From Musa acuminata AAA Group (Eukaryota > Streptophyta > Magnoliopsida > Zingiberales > Musaceae), in the NCBI RefSeq assembly GCF_036884655.1, contig NC_088356.1, positions 14,620,501 through 14,684,500 on the forward strand: a DNA stretch of 64,000 nucleotides, in the 5' to 3' direction. Position numbers and translations under genes: made by a program. This document shows positions 32,685 through 42,699 of the stretch, piece after piece; the first letter of the stretch is position 1; each line of letters begins with the position of its first letter. The notes beneath the pieces are model-generated. The model saw only the letters and a program-made list of their open reading frames with translations. It did not search any database and was not told where the DNA came from.

Positions 32685-33608
32685 ATGGCTCTTCATGGCT
32701 TTCAAGAGGGCTTATCGGTTTTTCGTCCACCGTTATTTAACGGATTGGACTACACTTATTGGAAAACTCGAATGAGAGTTTTCTTGATTTCTATGAATTT
32801 GGATTTATGGAATATCGTTGAAAATGATTTTCAACTTCCCTCTAAACCGATGAACGAATGGTCGGATTTGGAGAAGAAGTACTTTTCTTTAAACACAAAG
32901 GCTATGAATGCCTTATTTTGCGCTTTGGACAAAAATGAGTTCAATCGGATTTCTACGTGCGAAACGACTTTTGACATTTGGCGAACACTTGAAATCACGC
33001 ACGAGGGAACTAGTAGAGTCAAAGACTCGAAAGTTAACTTTTTATTGCATGATTTTGAGCTTTTTCGAATGCAACCAAGCGAGACTATAGGCGACATGTA
33101 CACCCGTTTCACGGATGTCGTCAATAGTTTAAGAGCTCTTGGAAAATGTTTTTCGGATTTTGAACTCGTAAACAAGATTTTGCGCTCACTTTCTAAACCT
33201 TGGGATTCAAAAGTAACTGCTATTCAAGAATCGAAAAACTTGAACCAATTTCCACTTGAAGAACTAATTGGTTCATTAATCACATATGAAATGACGTGCA
33301 ATGCACGTGAAGAACTTGAGAACCACCTTCCAAAGAATAGGAAGGATTTGGGACATAGAACATTTGAAGACCACTCGAGCATAAGCTCAAGTGATGGTGA
33401 ACTTAAACTACAAATGAAACAAAAATTAAAAAGTAAAAAGAACAGAACTACTTGCTTTGAACGCAAGAAGAAGAACAAAAATTGGGATGAATCGAGCTCC
33501 TCTGAAGACGAGGAGAAAATCAACAAAGGCGATGTGGCAAACTACGCCTTTACGCCTTTCGACGCTGAGGTAATCAAAATGCCTTTAATTTACTTCGAAA
33601 TTACATAA
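32685..33608 (+). CDS. gag: gag of SV5, intact 307-codon frame, no zinc knuckle
   Basis: Uninterrupted from the ATG at 32685 to TAA at 33606-33608. N-terminal DUF4219-like part (RPPLFNGLDYTYWKTRMR), then UBN2-like helices (AMNALFCALDKNEFNRIS, GDMYTRFTDVVN, FELVNKILRSL, LEELIGSLITYEMTC). Then comes a Lys-rich zone with CFERKKKNKNWDESSSSEDE. The autonomous SV7 gag has CYECKKPGHYKSDC here, so the CCHC knuckle is reduced to one Cys. It is 307 codons against 527 in SV7 and lacks the C-terminal second Cys/His region. Gag forms the particle, and loss of the RNA-binding knuckle suggests it is either auxiliary or relies on its basic stretch. An open frame in a repeat where sister copies have many stops implies recent amplification. 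Confidence 0.85.
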   Translation: MALHGFQEGLSVFRPPLFNGLDYTYWKTRMRVFLISMNLDLWNIVENDFQLPSKPMNEWSDLEKKYFSLNTKAMNALFCALDKNEFNRISTCETTFDIWRTLEITHEGTSRVKDSKVNFLLHDFELFRMQPSETIGDMYTRFTDVVNSLRALGKCFSDFELVNKILRSLSKPWDSKVTAIQESKNLNQFPLEELIGSLITYEMTCNAREELENHLPKNRKDLGHRTFEDHSSISSSDGELKLQMKQKLKSKKNRTTCFERKKKNKNWDESSSSEDEEKINKGDVANYAFTPFDAEVIKMPLIYFEIT

Positions 33609-36134
33609 TGCTTTTCATGATGCATTTTTCTTTTTCTTTAAATTTTCTTTAAAATTATATTTTTAATAATTTAATAATAAAAATGCAAAAATATGATCAT
33701 GCTTGTAATTTTTAAAATGATAATGAAAATTGCATGTCTTATGTTAATGCAAGATAGAAATCTAATGATTGTACACCTAGTGAGATTAATCCTATTTATG
33801 TGCTTGAGAAGAAAGAATGTATTTTGATGATTTTCATATTGCTTTTCAATGACGATACATGGCTTTTGTGTGGAAGGCTTGATATTTTTCATTGTCTTTG
33901 TTTATTAAATATGATGTATGGTTTGGACATAAGAATAAAGATTTGAGCATGCTATTATAAAGTCAAACTAAAGAAGTTTTAGGCATTTATAAGAATCATT
34001 CAAAATTATGAAACCTTGCTTAATGTTGCAATGAAAATATTAAAGTTTTGATACTATGATTTGACGATTTTATGCATGAGATTTTAAAGTTATACATGAT
34101 GATTTTTGTGATTGATGGTTTTATGATGAAATTCATTTTACGATCCTAAACATTGATGCATGTTTTCATTTGACATAAATGAAAAGGCATGCTAACATGA
34201 AATCGATCACTTAAGATGAAACACTTAAAAAAGAGGAGAAATATATGAATTGATGCTATGATTGCCAAATTTGCATTATGCTATGTTTGCATCATGCGTT
34301 AAGATATCAAGAACTTGTATCGTAATTTTACGCATTGATATCTTACCATGTGATGAAATGCTACAATTGATGAACACTTGAAATGTAATCCTCTATCTTA
34401 TTGATTTTTCAATAAATCTATGCTTGTCATATATGAATTTATTGAATGTAATTTTGAGGATGATTTCAGATTTGACAAATGCTTGATTCGTATTTATGAC
34501 ATAAGATACACTTTAAATATGAATCATGCTTCAATCAGATCAAATGCTTCAATCATTTTCTATCTCTAGAGTTCTTGATTTTGATGAAATACAAGTGATA
34601 AATTCATTTATGATATCTTGTAAATCACTTGAATTATGAATGAGTTTTTTATGATGTGTTAAAAGAATCACTTAAAAAGAAAATGCTTTTCCCATCTTAT
34701 CGAGATTAATGATTTCATGATATTGTGTGAATCTCGAAATTGATTTTGATGAAATAGTAATAACGTTATTCATGTTATGAATCTTAAAAATAATAATATG
34801 CTTCATGTGATAATATGAATACATGAAACACTTATGATATTCCGTGTATTCATAAAATATTTATCTCATCATCCAATAACTCTTCTTGATATTCCTTATG
34901 AGATGAAATTAAATAATGCATGAAATACAAATGAGGAGTTAATGATCATGCATAATAGGATGTAATGAATTCTGACATTTAGACACCATCGTTTGAATAT
35001 ATATGATCATGTTGCCAAAATGATATATCATGAATGCTTGAATATCATGTTTGATATGCTCATGATGATGATTGATTTTTTGGTATCGTGCATGAAAAAT
35101 AAGGTTTTTGAAATTGTGTATGCTTTAATGATGCACAAATAAAATTGACCTTTGTCATAATCTGAAAATTTAAAAAAAAGGGGTCTTCCCTTCTTTTTGA
35201 CAATGACAAAGGGGGAGCAAGAATTTCTAGTGTGGACATCATGAAAAGAGACAAACTAGCTAGCTTACACAATTCAAGATGAAAGCAAAAATTACACTTC
35301 TCTAAAGAGAAGATGCAAATGTAACACTTGCCAAATAGTTTGCTTGCCTCATGTAAAACATTATCTCTTGCTAGTTTGGCACTTTGATATCTTGCACTTT
35401 GCAAAGAAAGCAAAAATGACACTTCTCAAAAGAGAAGAAAGAGCTTGCTATCTTGAACATCACCAAGAAGTGCTATCTTACAAATCTCAAGATGCACAAA
35501 TGCAAACATGCAAAATTTATAATTTTGCACATCATTAAAATTTATGATGCTTTGGTGATTATGCATGTTCTAAAATGTTATAAGATTCACTAGCTTGCAT
35601 GATGTAGAACTTGCTATATTGAATATCACCAAGGAATGATATCTTGCAGAAGCAAAAAGTTAACTTGCACATGTAGCAAAACTTATATTTCAAGAAGCAA
35701 GAGTTGCCTTCTTGAACATCTCTACATTACTATCTTGTATGCTGTAAAACTTGAATATCTAAATCTTGATAGCTTGAATGTTCTAAGCATGATGTAACAT
35801 TTGCTAAATTTTCTGGCTTCAAAACTGCATGATGATAAAACTTGATAATATGTTTTTTATGCAATAAGTTGAACCAATATCACACACACTTGATTGTGGT
35901 ACTTCTCCTTTTTGTTGATGACAAAGGGGGAGAAGTATGTTGATGACATGACATGTGATGCATAAGTTTATGCATATGTTCATGTTGACGTGTTGCAAGT
36001 ATTCATGATGAATATTGCAATGACTTGAATTCAGTTTGAATTCAAGGTTCTATTAATATGGCATATTGATAGGGGGAGTTTGTTTAAACTCCGGGAGTTA
36101 AGTTTAATTCCGTCATCAAGTGGTTGTCATCATC
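33609..36134 (+). other. SV5 non-coding region replacing pol
   Basis: AT-rich with no supported gene. It carries extra purine tracts at 35205-35222 and 35917-35935 (both with gacaaagggggag). Degenerate words related to caagctagcaa and cttgctatcttga fill 35220-35880. It matches the same part of SV2 and SV3 in reverse complement. Confidence 0.65.
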
Positions 36135-36147
36135 AAAAAGGGGGAGA
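36135..36147 (+). other. SV5 polypurine tract
   Basis: AAAAAGGGGGAGA, then T and the 3' LTR. It primes plus-strand DNA synthesis. Confidence 0.85.
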
Positions 36148-36148
36148 T

Positions 36149-38524
36149 TGTTGAATCTCGTATTTTGATGATGAAACTACTTGATATATGTTTATGATTT
36201 AATCTGCGTTTTGAGTAACGCGGGATGCTTTGATCAGGATGAGACAATTAAAGCAGGAAAATCATGTTGTGCCGGAGAAACATGTCAGAAGATTGGACGT
36301 CGGGCCGGTGGATCGGTCGACGTATCGACAGAAGGCTTCGGGTCGTGGACTCGGGCATCGGGCCAAGAAGAGCGGGTATTGTGCCAAGGATATCGGAGTT
36401 GCGGAGTCAACAGGCCGATTGGGCAATAGGCTGCAGGAAAGGACGATGCGCCGAAGAATCGGACGAAGCGTCGAGGGACCAATGACATGCCGGACAACTT
36501 GGTTAATTGCTTAGGATTAATTGTCTCGATCGAAGTTTTGTTTTAATTGTGCAGGATTAACTATGATAACGATGAAGACATAAAGCGAAACAAAGTGTCG
36601 GAGTCAAGCACGAAGTATTTTTGCGAGTTCGAGAGTTCGACGGAAGTCCGAAGGTTCGTCGGGAATGCTACCGGAACTAGCCGAGAATGAGTTGGGAGCT
36701 TGCCGAAGGGTTTTACGGAAGCTCGCCGGAAGGTTCATTGGAAGTTCGCGGAGCTCGCCGAGAAAGATCGGAGCTTGCCGAAGAAGCTCGTTGAAACTCG
36801 CTAAGATCAAATTGTGAAGTCTAAGAGCATGCCGGGAGTCCGCAGAATGGTTTCCGAGAGTTCATCGGAAGACCGCCGGAAGTTTGCCGGAAGCTCGCCA
36901 GAAGAAGTCTTGACTTGCGGACTTTGTAATAGCTTAGAAAATATCTTTAAAATCATAGTTAGCACGTTAATTAGGGTTAGGATTAGGTGTTAATCCTATA
37001 ACCCAAGTAGGGGCCAATTAGGCCCAAGTTCGGACTGGTTTGGGCCATGTTTGGAGCCAAACCAAGTGAGTTGAAATAGTGAAAGAGGTGGCACCGCCAG
37101 GCCAGGAGGTAGCACCGCCCAGGCTAAGTCTCCCAGCGAGACTGGGAGGTGCAACCGCCCCAGCCAAGAGGTGGCACCGCCCCGAGCTCAGTCTTCGAGC
37201 GAGACTGGGCGGTGCAACCTCTTCTGTCAGGAGGTAGCACCGCTTGAGCTCGGTCTTCGAGCTCTGGCAGAGAGGTGCAACCGCCTCAGTTAGGAGGTGG
37301 CACCGCCTGGGGCTCAGTCTCCGAGCCAGACTTAGGCGGTGCAACCGCCCTGACAGAGAGGTGCAACCGCCTGGGCTTAGTCTTCGAGCTCTGCCAGGCG
37401 GTGCAACCGCTCCAATCAGGAGGTGCAACCGCCTGATCCCGGAATTCCGGGATTTGATCATTTTGAGCTCCAAATTTGAATTGGGTTGGGGCCTATAAAT
37501 ACCCCACCCATTCAGCACAGAAAGAGCATAGACCTACACCGAAATCTTGATCTTTTCTCTGATTCTAAGAGCTCAAAATTGTTGTAAAGCCTTTAAGTTC
37601 TCCTCCTTCTGTTCTTCAAAGTCTTGAGTTGTAAAGAGAGGAGAGAAAGGTTCTGTAAGGGTTGTCTCCTGATCCCGTCAAAAGGAGTGAAACTGTAAAA
37701 GGGCAGTTGGCCTTCGCCTATTGAAGGAAGGCCTCTAGTTGACGTCGGTGACCTCGTCGGTGGAGGAAGCCAAAAGTGGAGTAGGTCAAGACTGACCGAA
37801 CCACTCTAAATCTCTGGTTTGCTTTTATTTTGAGCACTTTATCATTACTGCAAACCTCCTATATAGCTACTGCTCTCTGCGCTTTTACGAACAAGTTTCT
37901 AAGTTCTGATCTTTCCGAATCTGCATTCAGACGTAAATCGGTGTTTTCGTACGATCTTTACATTGCAGTTTACGTTTACGTTTTGATTCTATTTATAACT
38001 GCAAACTGTCTTCTGTGCTTTTACGAACGAGTTTCTAAGTTCAGATCTTTTCGAAACTACGTTTAGACGTAAACTGCGCAAAGTGCGTTTTGACATAAAA
38101 CTGCATTTAGACGTAAAACTGCGTTTAGACGCAAACTACGTTCAGACGTAAAACTACGTTTAGACGCAAACTGCGTTTAGACGTAAAACTACGTTTAGAC
38201 GTAAACTGCGCTTAGACGCAAACTATGCTTAGACGCAATCTGAGCTTAGACGCAAACTGCGCTTAGACACAATCTAAGCTTAGACGCAAACTGCATTTAG
38301 ACGCAAACTGCGTTTAGACGTAAACTGCGCTTAGACGCAAACTGCGTTTAGATGTAAACAGCGTTTAGACATAAACTGCGCTTAATCTTAAGTAATCTTA
38401 GAATCGGCTTTTACATCGAAATCGTTTTTATCGAACGAATGCAGCTTTCGGATTTAATCGCTGAAAGATTTCCGTTGCACTAATTCACCCCCCCCCCCCC
38501 CGCTTAGTGCTCTCGATCCTAACA
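36149..38524 (+). repeat. SV5 3' LTR
   Basis: 2376 bp, nearly identical to the 5' copy. TATAAATA at 37494-37501, GGCGGT array at about 37085-37445, 17-bp array at 38055-38385 and a longer poly-C run at 38488-38501. Confidence 0.9.
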
Positions 38525-38529
38525 TTTAG
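38525..38529. repeat. SV5 target site duplication, right
   Basis: TTTAG, matching 30292-30296. Confidence 0.9.
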
Positions 38530-38939
38530 CTCTATGTATAAAATGGCATGATCTACAAACTCTCCAAAAGGAGAACTTGCTACTTAAGGACACCTTGAAG
38601 AAATTCGAGGTTGGTTGCAAGTCTTTGAATATGATCCTTACAAATAAGGGTCACGTTCCTAAATGAAGTGGAATTGGATTTATGAGAAGTCCTCACCAAA
38701 ATCCAACCACCTTCATTAAAGGCCCTATCTTATATGTTCAGCACCAAAGTAAATGCAACTTTTGTTGTAAACATGGACATAGAACTTATCATTGTCCATT
38801 AAAAAATGTTAGTCCGAACAAACTGATTTGGGTTCCTAAAGGAACCATGATAAATTCTATACAACATGATAAACAATTTAGATCAGTTTTCGAGGCACCC
38901 AAAAGTAAATGGGTATATAAAAATCATCATTTCTTATAG
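38530..38939 (+). pseudogene. gag: gag of SV4, 3' part
   Basis: Continues SV4 gag after SV5: QKENLLLKDTLKKFEVG, NPTTFIKGPILYV, a second Cys/His cluster (CNFCCKHGHRTYHC), and NKLIWVPKGTM with the Trp codon intact. It ends with TAG at 38937-38939, at the same codon position as the SV7 gag end. A TGA after HVPK is an earlier break. Confidence 0.75.
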
Positions 38940-39480
38940 AAACATACACCATCACAAGTTAAGAGCAAGAGATAATATCTTGCTTTTTGGGTTCTCAACA
39001 TTCATGACCCGAGATCCAAAAAGACTCGTGATGCTCTCTAGCCTAAATGATAAAAAGAGGATTAGTAAAATTAATGCTACTAATTACTGAGTGATTTTGA
39101 TACAATCTTGTTTGATCTCTCAGATTTTGGAGCTCATAATTCTCCCTTCACACATCCTTTGGATTTTCGAATTCATCACATTCATTCCTTCTTCATTTTA
39201 TTTTCAGATCCAATTTACGTCTTGCAAGCCAAGTTTGTCATGAACTAGCAAAGCTTACAAACTTATATACTAAGTCATGAACATATCGAAGATTGTATAT
39301 GACATTTGAAGTAGAGTATGCACTTCACAAGATCTATCATGAACATACGAAATCTCTCATCTTGTGATTGAAACCTTTACGTAATTACGTAATTAAGATT
39401 GATTGCTCCTGAAATAAAAATTTTCTGCAAATTGAAAACATCCACATCAGCCCACACATCCCTCAAAATAGTGCTCACCG
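38940..39480 (+). other. SV4 spacer with protease-start remnant
   Basis: 38985-39055 is a degenerate start of pol, nearly identical to that in SV1. The rest is non-coding DNA that also matches SV1. It includes the TTACGTAATTACGTAA palindrome at 39377-39392. Confidence 0.55.
39377..39392. promoter_or_regulatory. 16-bp ACGT-core palindrome, SV4
   Basis: TTACGTAATTACGTAA is its own reverse complement, at the position equivalent to 2479-2496 in SV1. Confidence 0.5.
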
Positions 39481-39840
39481 ACTGTAGGCAGTGGCACCGC
39501 CTAGCTGGCGGTAGCACCGCTGGTTGTCACGGGTAGCAAGCGGTTGCACTGCCCAGCCAGTAGTGCCACCGCCCGCAACTCTGCCCCCTTTTTAAACCGA
39601 GCTAGGGCCACCGGTAGAACCTACCCCAACTCACTCTCTTTTCCTCCTAGCAGCTCTAAAATCTTCTCCACCTCCATTCCTCCCCTTTAGCTGCCTAAAA
39701 ACTACCCATTTCGTGCAAGATCAAGAATCGATCATTTATCCTCTTGAAGATCTCAACTAAGGTATTCTCTAAGAGGATTTTGATTTCTATTTTGAATCAT
39801 CTACCCTTACTCATTATTATCTTCCTAAATAGCAGTAGTT
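39481..39840 (+). promoter_or_regulatory. Promoter-like region and 5'UTR intron of SV4 ORF2
   Basis: GGCGGT/ACCGCC motifs at 39483-39580, a TTTTTAAA element at 39589-39596 and a CT-rich leader. A GT-AG intron 39762-39835 (AAG|GTATTC ... ATAGCAG|TAG) follows, ending just before the former start codon. The same layout occurs in SV1. Confidence 0.45.
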
Positions 39841-40890
39841 CTGGACTCTAGAAGATCCTCTAGGGACAAAGGGAAGAGGAGATTAGAAGAAGACTTTGAT
39901 TCCACCCTTTTCGATTCAAAACTTCATGCCCAAAAATTTACTTCCATAGAGTTTAGAAATGTCCATAAGGGAAAGTATGTTGATCTAAATGAACTAAGTA
40001 ATTTAGAGATAATTCAATAGTTTGCAAATTTAGATCTACTCCCAATCTTATAAATTAGTGAACCCATCTACCCAAGACTTGTTAGGTTGTTTTACAACAA
40101 TCTACATGTAGATGAAGAAGAAAGAGTGCCTACCTATCTCTTAGGACAATATATTTCCATTACGGATAGATTCATTTGCGACATGATAGGCATTCCTGTA
40201 AAAGATAGAGGTCGTTATTTTAGAATATTGTGGGATGATGAAATAGTTTAGAAAACATATGTCGAAGCCTTAGGAACAATTTTCGGTAATCCCAACTTAG
40301 TGATACTTTCTAAAAGCTGTGAACATCTATTACCACTAAACATTAAAGTACTTAATCATATTCTAATTAGTATCATTCTCCCTAAACAATACCATCATGA
40401 TGAAGTGAGTCAAATGGAACTAGGAACCTTGTACTGGATCATAAAAGGACATAACATCTGTTTTGGTTATCTTATCCAACAAAACATGATAGAAATATCT
40501 AAGAAAGACATGATGCTTCTATATGGTAGTATAATCACTAGAATACATAATTTTTATGATATTCTAATATCACCCGACGAAGAGGTAATAAAGGTAGATA
40601 GATTTAGCACAATAAATAAAAATCTACTTCACCAAATGAGATGTTTATTTATAAATGAAATATGGGTTAGAATGCCTAGAAGAACTGATCCCCCTTAACC
40701 TGAACCAGAACCAAAAACACCCATCTTTAGGGGTACTCAATCTCCTCCGACTGGTCCCTTTGAGGAAATACATCCATTTGAGCTAGCTCTTGCATCATCT
40801 ATCGAAGACATAGGGAATCAAATGAATCACTTTGAACAAAGATAAGATCGGCTTGAACATCACCAAGATCAAATCCTATATGAGCTGTAG
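39841..40890 (+). pseudogene. ORF2 of SV4: plant 'putative transposon protein'-like, decayed
   Basis: Homologue of the SV1 ORF2 over its whole length. The start ATG is now CTG (39841-39843). Stops are at 40018-40020 (TAG for Trp), about 40049 (TAA), about 40249 (TAG) and 40696-40698 (TAA), and the frame ends with TAG at 40888-40890. The YLLGQYISITDRFICDMIGI core, SCEHLLPLN and KDMMLLYGSIITRI remain clear, as does WVRMPRRTDPP before a Pro/Glu-rich tail. Both copies keep register over long stretches, so the ancestor was a real protein gene of about 350 codons. Confidence 0.7.
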
Positions 40891-41133
40891 TAAATTCATT
40901 GATAATTTGACTTCTTATTTAGGCATTTTAATTTTCCACCTCCTGAATGAGCTTGTCTATGTAAATGTGGTCACAATTTCTTCTTGTCTTATAGTAACAA
41001 TTATGTTGTTGTAAACTCTTTATGCTACTCACCTTGATCACAATGCCCCTTACCTTGATAACTACTAATCCTTGATATGTTTTACTTAATATATTATTTG
41101 GTGATGCAGAGTTAGGAATATTAATGTAGATTG
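40891..41133 (+). other. SV4 3' region, cut by B1
   Basis: Matches the SV1 sequence after ORF2 (970-830 on minus). It stops at 41133, where the B1 LTR starts. No gene. Confidence 0.55.
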
Positions 41134-42631
41134 TGTTGGGAAATCCTTGCGGGGGCGACATCACATGCGCAGCGGAAGAACAAGAAAACAAAATCCCCGA
41201 TTCCCAAAGAGATGTTCGTCGTCGTGCAAAAATTGATATGCAAAAATCCACGAAACATGAAACTGCGTATAGAGTAGGTTGTGTTACCTAGGGAGATCGT
41301 ATATCCCTGTTTCCTTGCAGATCCTTAGGAGAGGGTGAAGGAGGTCAAGCGTCCTCCTCTCTAGCGGTGATCCACACAGTAGGGTTACGACGACGCTCCT
41401 CAAAACTCCAGACCTACTCTGAGATGGAGAGGGAGAGGAGAATAGGAAAGGCAAGCAAGAGCTCTCTAGCCTATGGGGCTCTGAATTCCTCCTATTTATA
41501 GAGGTCCCCTGTCAAACCCTAATGGATCCTCCCCTAGTGGGTATTGGATCTGCATCCAATAAGACAAGGGCTCCGTCGGATATCTCATATCCGAACCTCT
41601 ACTCATCGCAATGCCTACCATATGTGTGTGACCCTCTAGGCCCAATATTGAGCTGGCCGTGAGTCATACCTGTCAGAACTCCTTCTAACTCAGTGAATTA
41701 TTATCTCTGTAATAATTCACTCGACTCATCGACTACGGACGTACTAGGCCACTATGCCGTAGTCCCCAGACGATACAGGGGAATCCAATCCATTGGACCT
41801 GTTTGTCCTCAGTTATAGTGTACCTATAGTCCCTCATCCATCTAATATCCCAGAGACCGTATATCGAGCATGGTGTTGTCAGACCCATACGGTTTCTTCT
41901 CGAGTCTCGCTCTAATCGGATTCTCCCGGAGAACTCTTTCTCCCTCAACCCGAATGACCCTGGCCAGGGATTTGCCTAAGCAAGAACACATGGGATATTC
42001 CTCTCATGACGTCGAGAGTGGATGATCCTCTATCGACACTCAATAGCCCTCGTAAGGTCGAATACCACTCCCAATGACCAGTTGTACTAGATCTGGGACA
42101 GCCAAACCTAAAGTCTGGTATCAAAGAGTGGAGCACTCATACAGGACATCCTTGGTGTCTCAAGTCTAAGGACCAGATACACCACTAGGACTACGGAATC
42201 GCTGTCTGACAATAAGGCATCATCAACCATCCTGCATTCCGTAAGCGGATCAATCAGTGAACTCATTCTCCAATGAGCACTTGTACTGTATCCCTAGTGT
42301 CCCTACACAAGCAGCTATGAGACCAACTGCATCCATCATATAGACGGGTATACAGCACACCAGTCTGTCCGGTTATCATGATATCCCTCTCGAGTAACCT
42401 ATGACCGGGATTATTTAGGATATGTGTTTAAAGGTGAATCGATCTCACTATCGTGATCTCATCACGATCCGATTCGCATTGCACAAATCCAAGGACATCA
42501 CAATATATGTATGCATTTATGCAATAGTTATAAAATGATATACGCCAAAATATAATAAGAAAAAAGATTCTGTATCAAGTCACACGTGTTATCACTCATG
42601 TGATTGGCTTGTTGGGCACCTATGACTAGCA
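41134..42631 (-). repeat. B1 3' LTR
   Basis: 1498 bp; on plus it runs TGTTGGGAAATCC...GACTAGCA. On minus a TATAAATA element lies at about 41507-41514. Confidence 0.8.
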
Positions 42632-42643
42632 ATCTCCCACTTG
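42632..42643 (-). other. B1 polypurine tract
   Basis: The minus strand reads CAAGTGGGAGAT right before the 3' LTR. Confidence 0.6.
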
Positions 42644-42699
42644 ACCTAAAGCCAATCACCTATGTGTCTGATCCCCATCAAACCCCTATGACGCTCAAA

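Larger units (their letters stand above)
30297..38524 (+). mobile_element. SV5: complete, young-looking gag-only Sirevirus-like element
   Basis: 8228 bp with both LTRs (2338 and 2376 bp), perfect TTTAG duplication, PBS, one uninterrupted gag frame, about 2.5 kb non-coding DNA with three PPT-like tracts, and a proper PPT. No pol motif appears in any frame. The LTRs differ at few positions by eye, mainly in the poly-C run and a 17-bp repeat array. It would depend on enzymes supplied by another element. It lies inside SV4 gag. Confidence 0.9.
27808..41133 (+). mobile_element. SV4: chimeric gag + ORF2 element, interrupted by SV5
   Basis: Plus strand: 5' LTR 27808-29099, decayed PBS, gag 29150-30296 resuming at 38530, protease-start remnant, promoter-like spacer, ORF2 39841-40890, and the start of the 3' region to 41133, where B1 begins. 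SV5 with its TTTAG duplication sits inside gag. The order is the same as SV1, in the opposite orientation. The 3' LTR is not in the window. It inserted into the 5' LTR of SV3 (left flank gtcgg). Confidence 0.8.

Noticed and set aside
35060..35422. 120-codon minus-strand frame in SV5
   Set aside because: Antisense to the element within the repeat-word field, low complexity, and a matching frame is not kept in SV2 or SV3.
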